Notes under the pieces: generated by a model | Databases searched by the model: none | What the model saw: only the letters and a program-made list of their open reading frames with translations | Told to the model about the DNA's origin: nothing | NCBI GenBank assembly: GCA_937981305.1 | Contig: CALJPB010000347.1 | Coordinates: 1-5,809, forward strand | Length of the DNA: 5,809 nucleotides | Source: an uncultured Selenomonas sp. | GTDB lineage: Bacteria; Bacillota; Negativicutes; Selenomonadales; Selenomonadaceae | Reading direction: 5' to 3' | Translations under genes and position numbers: made by a program | Shown: positions 1 to 5,809 of the stretch, piece by piece | Layout: the number at the start of each line of letters is the position of its first letter | How positions within the stretch are numbered: position 1 is the first letter of the stretch

Positions 1-2687
1 TGCATCCATTAGTATGTACAGCCTTCAACGCCGACTTTGACGGTGACCAAATGGCTTGTCACTTGCCATTGTCCGTAGAAGCTCAATCTGAAGCTCGTAC
101 ATTGATGCTTTCCGTTCATAATATCTTATCAACAAAAGATGGTAAGCCGGTTGCTATTCCATCTCAAGATATGATTTTGGGTACTTATTACCTAACAGTT
201 GTACGCGAGGATACTCGGGATAAAGCAAAGATATTTGCTACATATGACGAAGTAATGCTTGCTTATGATTCTCATGTTATCGGTTTGCAAGATATTTTAT
301 ACATTCGCTTGCCTGGACACGGTCGCGTAGAAACTACAGCTGGTCGTTTGATCTTTAATAACGCTTTGTTCCCAGAATTATGGCAATATGAACAAAAAGA
401 AGACGGTACTTACACATTAGGGAAGGTTATGGATAAGAAGACAGTTGGTAAACTTGTAGATCAATGTTTCCAATTATTCGGCAATGAAAAAACTGCTGAA
501 CTCTTAGACAGAATTAAATCCCTTGGTTACTCCTTTGCACGTCGTGCAGGTATGACAGTAGCCATTGCGGATATTAAAGTCCCAGAAGAAAAATTCGATT
601 TACTTGATACTGCGGAACAAGAAGTAGAAAAAGTATCTCGTTTATATCGCCGTGGTCTCATTACAGAAGAAGAACGTTACCGTAAAACCATCCAATTGTG
701 GACAAAAGCAACAGAAGATGTTACTGATGCCATGATGGATAATATGGCGCGCGATAAAGATGGCTTCAATCCTGTATATATGATGGCTATCTCCGGTGCC
801 CGTGGTAACAAACAACAAATTCGTCAGCTTGCTGGTATGCGTGGTTTGATGGCTGATCCATCTGGTCGTATTATCGATTTGCCAATCAAGGCAAACTTTA
901 AAGAAGGCTTGACTGTATTGGATTACTTTACATCCTCTCATGGTGCTCGTAAAGGTTTGGCCGATACAGCGCTTCGTACAGCTGACTCCGGTTACTTGAC
1001 TCGTCGTCTTGTTGACGTATCTCAAGACGTTATCGTTCGTGAGGACGATTGTGACGTTGTAGGTATCGATCTCGTACGTGAACGTGCTCGTTTGGCTACA
1101 TCTCCACGTCAAGCTCTTGAAATGTTGAAAGACAAATTAATTGGCCGCGTTCTCGATAAAGATGTAGTAAATGCTGAAACAGGTGAATTGGCTGTTCCTG
1201 CAGAAACTATTCTTGATGAACAAAGATTAGCAGATATCGCAGATGCTGGTGTAACAGCTATCTCCTTGCGCGGTGCACATTTAGGCTCTGATAGCGATAT
1301 TAACCATACTAATTTGGTACAAAAGATTCTTCTTGGTGAAAGCGACGATAGTATCCGTGCGACATTAAAAGAAACTATGGTTCAAAATATGTTGAACAAG
1401 GATACTGTGAATGCTATTGTGGACAGCAATGGCGTAGAAATCTACCCTGCTGATACACGCCTCACAGAAGAAGGTATCGAAGCAATTCTAAACTCTGATG
1501 TAAAAGAGGTACAAGTACGCAATAATGAAATCAACGGTATTGAAGTAGAAGCTATTGTTGAAGGTACGGGTATTATTGAACCGTTGAAAGACCGTATCGT
1601 AGGTCGTATTGCAGCTGAAGAATTAATCAATAAGGAAACTGGTGAAGTTATCGTTCCATTGAATGGTGAAATTACTGAAGAACTTGCTGATGAAGTTGTA
1701 AAACATTACGATGTTGTTAAAATCCGTTCCGTATTGACTTGTCGCAGCCCTTATGGCGTATGCCGTAAGTGCTATGGTCGTGACCTTGGTACAGGTGACC
1801 AAGTTCAAGTGGGTGAAGCAGTTGGTATCATTGCGGCTCAATCCATCGGTGAACCTGGTACACAATTGACAATGCGTACATTCCATACAGGTGGTGTCGC
1901 AGGTGACGATATCACACAAGGTTTGCCACGTGTCGAAGAATTGTTCGAAGCGCGTAAACCAAAACGTAATGCTATCATCGCAGAAAACGAAGGTACAGTT
2001 CGCGTTGTACCTAACGAAGGTAAAAAAGGTACTAATACTATCTTTATTACAGGTGAAGATGGTATTGAACTCGATTACCTCATCCCTTATGGTTCCCGCA
2101 TTATCGTTAAAGACGGTGATGTTGTATCCTTGGGCGCACGTTTGACAGAAGGTTCTATTAACCCTCATGACATTATGCGTGTAATGGGTACTGAAGCAAC
2201 TCAACGTTACCTCGTATACGAAGTACAAAAAGTATATAAATCTCAAGGTGTAGAAATCAATGATAAACACATTGAAGTTATTGTTCGTCAAATGCTTCAT
2301 AAGGTTAAAATCGAAACTGCTGGCGATGCAGATATGCTTCCTGGCGACATGATTGATATCAACACATTTGATGAAGAAAATCGTCGTTTAACATTGAATG
2401 GCCGTGAAAATGCTACTGGTAAACGCACATTGTTGGGTATTACTAAAGCTGCATTGGCTACAGATTCCTTCTTGTCTGCTGCATCATTCCAAGAAACAAC
2501 ACGTGTTCTTACAGATGCTGCTATTAAGGGCAAAATCGATCCATTATTGGGTCTTAAGGAAAATGTTATCATCGGTAAATTGATTCCTGCCGGTACTGGT
2601 ATGAGCCGTTACCGTAAAATTGAAGTAGTTAAAAAGGCTCCTGAAATTTTGGAATTAACTGATGACGGTGAAATCATAGAAAAATAA
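1..2687 (+). CDS. rpoC: DNA-directed RNA polymerase subunit beta' (5'-truncated by window edge)
   Basis: This is the beta' subunit of RNA polymerase, which forms the catalytic centre with beta. The reading frame is open from base 3, before the first ATG at 51, so the gene continues upstream of the window; roughly 450 N-terminal residues are missing. Numbering from base 3, the Mg-binding motif NADFDGD is at residues 9-15. The bridge helix with SGARGN and [14 protein letters not shown] is near 260-289. The second zinc site is Cys350 plus Cys580, Cys587 and Cys590 (CX6CX2C). The trigger loop [10 protein letters not shown] has its catalytic His at 628. The conserved C-terminal [14 protein letters not shown] block is followed by a normal end at TAA. 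There is no large SI3-type insertion after the trigger loop. The zinc ligands are about 230 residues apart, against about 70 in E. coli, because a module between them is triplicated. Codons end mostly in A/T, unlike the genes to the right. The identification is essentially certain; the Veillonella-like origin is inferred. Confidence 0.98.
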   Translation, partial: HPLVCTAFNADFDGDQMACHLPLSVEAQSEARTLMLSVHNILSTKDGKPVAIPSQDMILGTYYLTVVREDTRDKAKIFATYDEVMLAYDSHVIGLQDILYIRLPGHGRVETTAGRLIFNNALFPELWQYEQKEDGTYTLGKVMDKKTVGKLVDQCFQLFGNEKTAELLDRIKSLGYSFARRAGMTVAIADIKVPEEKFDLLDTAEQEVEKVSRLYRRGLITEEERYRKTIQLWTKATEDVTDAMMDNMARDKDGFNPVYMMAISGARGNKQQIRQLAGMRGLMADPSGRIIDLPIKANFKEGLTVLDYFTSSHGARKGLADTALRTADSGYLTRRLVDVSQDVIVREDDCDVVGIDLVRERARLATSPRQALEMLKDKLIGRVLDKDVVNAETGELAVPAETILDEQRLADIADAGVTAISLRGAHLGSDSDINHTNLVQKILLGESDDSIRATLKETMVQNMLNKDTVNAIVDSNGVEIYPADTRLTEEGIEAILNSDVKEVQVRNNEINGIEVEAIVEGTGIIEPLKDRIVGRIAAEELINKETGEVIVPLNGEITEELADEVVKHYDVVKIRSVLTCRSPYGVCRKCYGRDLGTGDQVQVGEAVGIIAAQSIGEPGTQLTMRTFHTGGVAGDDITQGLPRVEELFEARKPKRNAIIAENEGTVRVVPNEGKKGTNTIFITGEDGIELDYLIPYGSRIIVKDGDVVSLGARLTEGSINPHDIMRVMGTEATQRYLVYEVQKVYKSQGVEINDKHIEVIVRQMLHKVKIETAGDADMLPGDMIDINTFDEENRRLTLNGRENATGKRTLLGITKAALATDSFLSAASFQETTRVLTDAAIKGKIDPLLGLKENVIIGKLIPAGTGMSRYRKIEVVKKAPEILELTDDGEIIEK
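1125..1727 (+). repeat. Three diverged copies of a ~50-residue module inside beta'
   Basis: Within rpoC, three protein segments align with each other: 1125-1274 (starts [20 protein letters not shown]), 1365-1520 (starts [16 protein letters not shown]) and 1584-1727 (starts [20 protein letters not shown]). Each ends in a V-x-x-[IV]-x-[LIV]-R pattern (AISLRG, EVQVRN, VVKIRS). The third copy lies directly before the zinc Cys triad and corresponds to the single copy present in typical bacterial beta'. The first two look like lineage-specific duplications. They are similar as protein, not as near-identical DNA, so the duplication is old. Confidence 0.7.
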
Positions 2688-2719
2688 GGTTTTATAGCTT
2701 GTAGCTATGATTAGAAAAT

Positions 2720-2768
2720 AAAAGAGATATTCCTAGATTGTTATATAATTTAGGAATATCTCTTTTTT
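2720..2768 (+). terminator. Intrinsic terminator after rpoC
   Basis: A perfect 16-bp stem pairs 2720-2735 with 2751-2766 (AAAAGAGATATTCCTA and its complement). It can extend inward by four more pairs (one a G-T wobble) to 2739/2747, leaving a 7-base loop. The right arm ends in a run of six T, so transcripts reading rightward get a U-tract. It lies 33 bases after the rpoC stop and fits the end of the rpoB-rpoC operon. The A-tract on the left arm means it could also act weakly on leftward transcripts. Confidence 0.88.
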
Positions 2769-2795
2769 GTTATATCAATTTTGCATAGATAAAAT
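2767..2795 (+). promoter_or_regulatory. Possible sigma-70/sigma-A-type promoter after the terminator
   Basis: TTGTTA (2767-2772, 4 of 6 matches to TTGACA) and TAAAAT (2790-2795, 5 of 6 to TATAAT) are separated by an ideal 17 bases. The -35 box overlaps the terminator's T-run. The spacer is very AT-rich, so a chance match is quite possible. It would read into the truncated phage gene in this window, or into the native next gene if the junction is artificial. Confidence 0.3.
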
Positions 2796-2824
2796 ACAAA
2801 AAAGAAAATACCCTCGATTCTCTT

Positions 2825-2848
2825 TTGGGATCCTGCTTGGAATCCTAC
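2825..2848 (+). repeat. Two-unit imperfect 12-base tandem repeat at the junction
   Basis: TTGGGATCCTGC (2825-2836) is followed directly by TTGGAATCCTAC (2837-2848), with 10 of 12 bases identical. In frame it reads LGSC-LESY, directly before the conserved TDN. It lies where the base composition changes, and it may be a small duplication or chance. Confidence 0.5.
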
Positions 2849-3196
2849 ACGGATAATGCGGAGCTTCTTGAAGCTCTTCGTGGATTCGTTGAAATGCGAA
2901 GGGAGAAGGGCAGATCATTGACGAAACGGGCATTACGGCTCAATCTCTCTAAGCTCGATAAGCTGTCAAGCACTGACGAAGAGAAAATTGCCATTGTCAA
3001 CGAGACTGTCATGCGTGGGTGGTTGGGATTTTTCCCGCTGAAACAACAGGAGGTGAGACAGCATGGAGCAGGCAGGAACGATAGCCGCGCGGCTCTTGAA
3101 GAACGGTATCCGGATTTCGCCGAAGCCGACCGCGACTACATCCCTCCGTGGAAGCTACGACCTCCCGGCGGAGGAGATCAAGCGGCATCGGGATGA
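2825..3196 (+). CDS. C-terminal fragment of a DnaD-like phage replication/replisome-organiser protein (5'-truncated)
   Basis: The segment from about 2840 to 3043 (LESYTDNAELLEALRGF ... MRGWLGFFPLK) matches the pattern I know from the C-terminal end of Firmicute phage DnaD/replisome-organiser proteins. There, a short helical segment with S-Y-T-[DS]-N, a central LNKLDKL-like helix and a final GWxGxFxLK follow the DNA-binding N-terminal domain. Proteins of this kind recognise the phage origin and recruit the helicase-loader complex. Only this tail is present. The frame opens at 2789 after an in-frame TAG in AT-rich DNA, and the TTG at 2825 has no Shine-Dalgarno, so it is not a credible real start. 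The gene is cut at the composition junction. The frame runs 134 bases into the next gene before TGA at 3194-3196, and the sequence after about 3050 does not look like family tail. Family call is from memory of the motif; function is inferred. Confidence 0.6.
   Translation: MGSCLESYTDNAELLEALRGFVEMRREKGRSLTKRALRLNLSKLDKLSSTDEEKIAIVNETVMRGWLGFFPLKQQEVRQHGAGRNDSRAALEERYPDFAEADRDYIPPWKLRPPGGGDQAASG
3048..3055 (+). promoter_or_regulatory. Ribosome binding site of the helicase-loader gene
   Basis: AGGAGGTG lies 7 bases before the ATG at 3063 and fixes that start. A TGA at 3054-3056 stands inside it in the loader's own frame, so the loader frame cannot begin further upstream. Confidence 0.85.
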
Positions 3197-3956
3197 GATT
3201 GCGGACATTGAGCGTGCGCAGGAGAGATGCAAGGGGTGCACGGGAGAGGTCTGTAAGCAGCCCTCTCAGGGCATGATTCCCGTCGTCGAAGTCCATGACG
3301 GGCGTTTCTGCCACGCTCTCAGGCGGTGCCGCCACGAGCGAAACCGTCTGGCACGTCTGCGCATCTCACGGCTCTTTGCCTCTGCCCGTATTCCTAGGGC
3401 GTACGAGGGGGACACGTTCGCAGATTATACTGTCACGGCGACAAACAAGGACGCGGTCGATGCAGCACACATGATCGTCGCGGACGAGATCAAGGGGCTG
3501 TTTCTCCACGGCGAGAAAGGCACGGGCAAGACCAAGCTCGCGGCCATCATCGCCAACGAGCGGGCAAGGGCGGGAAGCCCTGTGCTCTTTGCCTCCGTTC
3601 CTGACCTCATGGCAGACATCCGCAGATCGTTCAAGGACGGAACGACCTCGGAGGCGGTACAGGCGGTGAAGAATGCGCCGTTTCTCGTACTGGACGATCT
3701 CGGCGCGGAGAAGATGACGGAGTGGGTGGGCGAACAGCTCTTTTGCATCGTCAACCACAGGTACAACGAACGCCTCGCGACCGTTGTCACCAGCAACTAC
3801 AGACCGACGCAGGTCATTGCACACATGGCGACGGTGGATAGAGACGGGAACGTGATTGACGATCTGCAGGGGCAGCGGATTATGTCGCGCATCTACGGGA
3901 TGTGCGAGAGGGTAGAGATACGGGGCGTCGATTGGCGCATGAAAGGAGCGTGCTGA
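3063..3956 (+). CDS. DnaC/IstB-like AAA+ ATPase, phage replicative helicase loader
   Basis: A 297-residue AAA+ ATPase of the DnaC/DnaI/IstB group, which loads the replicative DnaB-type helicase onto melted origin DNA. Visible motifs are Walker A GEKGTGKT (150-157), Walker B LVLDDLG with Asp211 and Asp212, sensor-1 VVTSN ending at Asn245, and QRIMSR with Arg272 and Arg276 as candidate arginine finger/box VII. The N-terminal part has a cysteine cluster, Cys56-x2-Cys59-x4-Cys64 and then Cys83 and Cys89, which could bind zinc as in the N-terminal domain of DnaI-type loaders. The start is the ATG with AGGAGGTG seven bases upstream. It lies directly after the replisome-organiser fragment, the usual phage replication order, and it overlaps that frame by 134 bases. 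G/C-ending codons from the ATG onward show this is the genuinely coding frame in the overlap. An IS21 IstB transposition helper is unlikely because no transposase is next to it. Confidence 0.9.
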   Translation: MEQAGTIAARLLKNGIRISPKPTATTSLRGSYDLPAEEIKRHRDEIADIERAQERCKGCTGEVCKQPSQGMIPVVEVHDGRFCHALRRCRHERNRLARLRISRLFASARIPRAYEGDTFADYTVTATNKDAVDAAHMIVADEIKGLFLHGEKGTGKTKLAAIIANERARAGSPVLFASVPDLMADIRRSFKDGTTSEAVQAVKNAPFLVLDDLGAEKMTEWVGEQLFCIVNHRYNERLATVVTSNYRPTQVIAHMATVDRDGNVIDDLQGQRIMSRIYGMCERVEIRGVDWRMKGAC

Positions 3957-3957
3957 G

Positions 3958-4293
3958 ATGGCAGAGATTGACATGACAAAGCCGCAGCCGTGCACGAAGT
4001 TCGAGGGGGCGGCGACAGTGGAATGGATGGCGAAACTCTCGGAGGAGGCAAACGAGGTAATTCAGGAGGCGGCGCAGTTGGAGTGCATTGCCGGGGATGA
4101 TTACGACGATGAGCTTGCGGAAGAGCAGACACGCGAAGAAGTGGAGGCGACAGAGCGCCGTCTTGCGTTGGAGCTTACGGACGTTATCACACTCTGTACG
4201 TCGTGGCTTCATGCAATCGGTTATCATGCGCTCGGACGCGGGGTGCTTCAGTTCGAGGTGAATGAGAAGAACAAGGAACGCGGGTATTTCTGA
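3958..4293 (+). CDS. MazG-like nucleotide pyrophosphohydrolase
   Basis: A 111-residue, largely helical acidic protein with the metal-site pattern of all-alpha NTP pyrophosphatases: EExxE (Glu29, Glu30, Glu33 in KLSEEANEV) and ExxD (Glu72, Asp75 in LELTDVI). It ends in NEKNKERGYF, a tail I associate with phage MazG-like proteins. The family hydrolyses (d)NTPs to monophosphates and pyrophosphate. In phages it may clear unwanted nucleotides or adjust pools; the substrate cannot be read from sequence. A charged stretch at 47-66 (DDYDDELAEEQ and on) separates the two half-sites and is longer than in compact members. ATG follows the loader's TGA after a single base, with AAAGGAG (3942-3948) inside the loader's last codons, so translation is probably coupled. 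Family call is fairly firm, specific activity is not. Confidence 0.75.
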   Translation: MAEIDMTKPQPCTKFEGAATVEWMAKLSEEANEVIQEAAQLECIAGDDYDDELAEEQTREEVEATERRLALELTDVITLCTSWLHAIGYHALGRGVLQFEVNEKNKERGYF

Positions 4294-4302
4294 GGAGCGG
4301 TC

Positions 4303-5109
4303 ATGCTGAAAGAACAGACCCTTTTCGGCGAGGTGGACAAGGTCGAGATCGCCCTGCGCCGCCTCCGTCTGCATCAGCCACCCGAAGGCTACTATGTCGC
4401 ATTCTCGGGCGGAAAGGACAGCTGTGTAGTTCTCGACCTGTGCAAGCGGGCGGGCGTCGATTACGACGTACACTACAACGTCACGACGGTTGACCCACCC
4501 GAGCTGGTGCAATTCATCCGCCGCTCGTATCCAGAAGCGTGGGAAGGCCGCAACGTGCCGCAAAAGACGATGTGGCAGCTCATCCCCGAAAAGAGGATGC
4601 CGCCCACGCGCATGGTTCGCTATTGCTGTCAGGCACTCAAGGAGGGCAACGGCAAAGGCAGATTTGTGGTGACCGGAGTGCGACACGCCGAATCCGCGCG
4701 ACGTGCCAATCGGCAAATGGTTGAGACGTGCAATCAGCACCGTAATAAGCAATATCTGCACCCGATCATCGACTGGTCGGATACGGATGTGTGGGAGTAC
4801 ATCCGCACCTACAACGTGCCATACTGTTCACTCTACGATGAGGGGAAGAAACGTCTCGGGTGTATCATGTGTCCCTATCAGGGGACGGCGGGCATGAGGA
4901 GGGATGCGCAACGCTGGCCGCAATATGCGAAAGCCTATGAAGCGGCATTTCAGCGGATGATCGACAAGCGGCGGGCGGATGGTTATCCGACGCAGTGGGA
5001 GACGGGCGCAGAGGTTATGCGGTGGTGGATGGGTGAGGACAACCGCATCCAAGACAATGACGATCAGATTACGCTCTTTGGTCTACGGATGGATGAGAGC
5101 AGTGTTTGA
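4303..5109 (+). CDS. Phage PAPS-reductase-family PP-loop protein with Fe-S-type cysteines
   Basis: A 268-residue member of the adenine-nucleotide alpha-hydrolase (PP-loop) superfamily, PAPS/APS-reductase family. The PP-loop SGGKDS is at 35-40, followed by the nucleotide-site element VTGVRHAESARR (123-134) and the DWSDTDVWEYI helix (157-167). Cys108-Cys109 (RYCC) and Cys187-x2-Cys190 (GCIMC) are spaced like the [4Fe-4S] ligands of assimilatory APS reductases. The C-terminal catalytic Cys motif of sulfonucleotide reductases (ECGLH-like) is absent; the protein ends QITLFGLRMDESSV. A housekeeping sulfate-assimilation role is therefore unlikely. DndC, the DNA phosphorothioation enzyme, is a relative, but no dndB, dndD or dndE partner is visible. 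Related stand-alone genes occur in many Firmicute phages with no role I know to be proven. ATG is preceded by GAGGAG (4292-4297), 9 bases after the MazG-like stop. Confidence 0.85.
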   Translation: MLKEQTLFGEVDKVEIALRRLRLHQPPEGYYVAFSGGKDSCVVLDLCKRAGVDYDVHYNVTTVDPPELVQFIRRSYPEAWEGRNVPQKTMWQLIPEKRMPPTRMVRYCCQALKEGNGKGRFVVTGVRHAESARRANRQMVETCNQHRNKQYLHPIIDWSDTDVWEYIRTYNVPYCSLYDEGKKRLGCIMCPYQGTAGMRRDAQRWPQYAKAYEAAFQRMIDKRRADGYPTQWETGAEVMRWWMGEDNRIQDNDDQITLFGLRMDESSV

Positions 5110-5110
5110 G

Positions 5111-5116
5111 AGGAGG
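5111..5116 (+). promoter_or_regulatory. Ribosome binding site deciding the start of the DUF1064-like gene
   Basis: AGGAGG lies 7 bases before the ATG at 5124. It selects this start over the in-frame TTG at 5106, which would overlap the previous stop codon and place the Shine-Dalgarno inside the gene. Confidence 0.8.
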
Positions 5117-5123
5117 CGGCGAC

Positions 5124-5492
5124 ATGGACGAAGACACGCCCTGCAGGAAGCCGAACAAGTACCATGCGCGGAAAACAACGGTCTGCGGGCGCACCTTTGA
5201 CAGCAGGCGGGAGGCGGAGGTGTATCTGGAACTGCTCGCACAGAAACAGGCGGGCGAGATCGTGCGCATCGGCTTCCAACCGTCCTATACGCTCCTTGCG
5301 GGGTTCGTGGACAACACGGGAAAGAAGCAGCGTCCCATCACCTACACGGCGGACTTTTTCGTCACCTACGCTGACGGACGCAGCGAGGTGATCGAGGTGA
5401 AGGGCGTACGTACACGGGACTATCTGCTGCGGAAAAAGCTGTTCCTGCACATGATGCGCAAGAAGGATATTTTCTTTCGGGAGGTGCGGTGA
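5124..5492 (+). CDS. DUF1064-type phage protein, PD-(D/E)XK nuclease-like
   Basis: A 122-residue protein resembling the phage family DUF1064. It has an N-terminal KYHARK (12-17), then F-D-S-R-R-E-A-E (25-32), a YTADF strand with Asp77, and EVK with Glu91 and Lys93. Together these give the Glu...Asp...E-x-K layout of a compact PD-(D/E)XK nuclease fold. The metal-site residues are therefore present, and it could cut DNA, for instance at branched replication or recombination intermediates. The activity is inferred from fold only. The start was set at ATG 5124 because of AGGAGG seven bases before it. It lies 14 bases after the PP-loop gene, and its TGA overlaps the next ATG (TGATG at 5490-5494). 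Small size and position in the replication module fit what is usual for this family. Confidence 0.75.
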   Translation: MDEDTPCRKPNKYHARKTTVCGRTFDSRREAEVYLELLAQKQAGEIVRIGFQPSYTLLAGFVDNTGKKQRPITYTADFFVTYADGRSEVIEVKGVRTRDYLLRKKLFLHMMRKKDIFFREVR

Positions 5493-5728
5493 TGGCGTAC
5501 AAGGTAAAGCGGAACAATGCGACGGGGACGTTTGAGTGTCATTTCGAGCATGACGGGCACAAATATTTTGCGCGGGTGAGGTATGTGCCAATGAGCAGCG
5601 GGGCAGAACTCGTCATCACCTCCGAGGATGAGATCGACGTGATGTACGGCAAATGGGACGTTCCTGTGACCAAGGAAGGGCTGATCTCCTGCATCGAAGA
5701 GTTTGTACGGATGAAGGAGGCGGTGTGA
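5492..5728 (+). CDS. Small phage protein of unknown function (78 residues)
   Basis: I do not recognise this protein. It is 78 residues starting MAYKVKRNNATGTF, without signal peptide, membrane segment or cysteine pair motif. The first half looks like beta strands (TFECHFEHDGHKYFARVRYV), the second half like a helix ending in FVRMKEAV. The ATG at 5492 overlaps the previous stop (TGATG) and has GGGAGGTG (5479-5486) five bases upstream. A GTG at 5489 is the only alternative and is less well placed. Its end again overlaps the next start (TGATG at 5726-5730). The tight coupling and codon use like its neighbours show it is a real gene of the phage operon. Confidence 0.75.
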   Translation: MAYKVKRNNATGTFECHFEHDGHKYFARVRYVPMSSGAELVITSEDEIDVMYGKWDVPVTKEGLISCIEEFVRMKEAV

Positions 5729-5809
5729 TGGAGACATGGTACAAGTATTACTGCCCGCTGCGACCGCCCAATATTGGCGCGGTACCGCCGCATCCTGTGC
5801 GCGTGGAAT
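5728..5809 (+). CDS. Start of a small conserved phage protein (3'-truncated by window edge)
   Basis: Only 27 codons are visible, starting METWYKYYCPLRPP and continuing with an IGAVPPHP stretch. An N-terminus of the type YKYYxPxRPPxxGAxP is one I associate with short uncharacterised proteins of Firmicute prophages; no function is known to me. The ATG overlaps the upstream TGA and is preceded by AAGGAGG (5714-5720) at seven bases. This supports translation strongly although the frame is cut by the window end. Confidence 0.65.
   Translation, partial: METWYKYYCPLRPPNIGAVPPHPVRVE

Noticed and set aside
642..1112. 156-residue open frame on the - strand inside rpoC
   Set aside because: It is wholly antisense to conserved beta' sequence including the bridge helix, has no family resemblance, and reads as composition-driven low-complexity sequence.
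1623..2300. 225-residue open frame on the - strand inside rpoC
   Set aside because: It is antisense to the zinc site and trigger loop of beta'. The Cys/Phe/Thr-rich translation is a mirror of rpoC codon bias.
2694..2708. Short hairpin ATAGCT-TGT-AGCTAT just after the rpoC stop
   Set aside because: A six-pair AT-rich stem with a three-base loop and no T-run. It is too weak to call as a regulator beside the much stronger terminator.
2828..2833. GGATCC (BamHI site) at the composition break, suggesting a cloning ligation scar
   Set aside because: A single six-base site within coding phage sequence and within a small tandem repeat can be chance. Nothing resembling vector or linker sequence flanks it.
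3063..3956. Reading the AAA+ protein as IstB of an IS21 element
   Set aside because: No IstA transposase or terminal inverted repeats are visible, and the neighbours are phage replication genes.
3880..4761. 293-residue open frame on the - strand across the MazG-like and PP-loop genes
   Set aside because: The + strand genes there have clear motifs and ribosome binding sites. Long antisense frames are expected in GC-rich DNA with strong third-position bias. No motif seen in its translation.
4303..5109. Reading the PP-loop protein as DndC of a phosphorothioation or defence island
   Set aside because: No dndB, dndD, dndE or restriction partner lies nearby, and the context is a phage replication operon. 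The relation is kept only at superfamily level.
5064..5591. 175-residue open frame on the - strand across the DUF1064-like gene
   Set aside because: It is antisense to genes with recognised motifs and coupled starts; no support of its own.
2688..5809. Search for CRISPR arrays, tRNA genes, att sites and riboswitches
   Set aside because: No regularly spaced repeats, cloverleaf or CCA-end pattern, or long direct repeat pair was seen. Apart from the short spacer at 2688-2824, the region is packed with coding sequence.

Overview
The window joins two stretches of very different character. The left half (1-2687) is AT-rich. It holds the 3' two thirds of rpoC, the gene for the RNA polymerase beta' subunit, which enters the window at its catalytic NADFDGD motif. 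The protein's style and its codon use (A/T-ending codons, AAA lysines) suggest a Negativicute close to Veillonella; this is an inference from remembered family sequences, not a search. The gene is followed by a strong intrinsic terminator (about 2720-2768) and a short AT-rich spacer with a possible promoter.

Around 2800-2840 the composition changes abruptly to GC-rich DNA with G/C-ending codons. From there to the right edge, everything reads as the early/replication module of a temperate phage of a GC-richer Firmicute, perhaps a Selenomonas-like Negativicute. In order it holds: the C-terminal end of a DnaD-type/replisome-organiser protein, cut off at its 5' side; a DnaC-like AAA+ helicase loader; a MazG-like nucleotide pyrophosphohydrolase; a PAPS-reductase-family PP-loop protein with an APS-reductase-like cysteine pattern; a DUF1064-type PD-(D/E)XK nuclease-like protein; a 78-residue unknown protein; and the first 27 codons of another small phage protein that leaves the window. 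All lie on the + strand, nearly every start has a strong Shine-Dalgarno, and the spacing is from overlapping TGATG to 14 bases. This is a tightly packed, translationally coupled operon.

The phage genes probably work together at genome replication. The replisome organiser and loader bring the helicase to the phage origin. The MazG-like enzyme may adjust nucleotide pools. The nuclease-like protein may act on recombination or replication intermediates. The role of the PAPS-reductase-like protein is open.

The most important caution is the junction. A host housekeeping gene abuts the middle of a phage replication module, with the first phage gene decapitated and no integrase or att site visible. 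This could be a rearranged prophage, but a chimeric assembly of two oral or gut Negativicutes is at least as likely. The most interesting internal signals are a triplicated module inside beta' between its zinc ligands and the Fe-S-type cysteine pattern of the phage PP-loop protein. I found no clear new multi-gene system.
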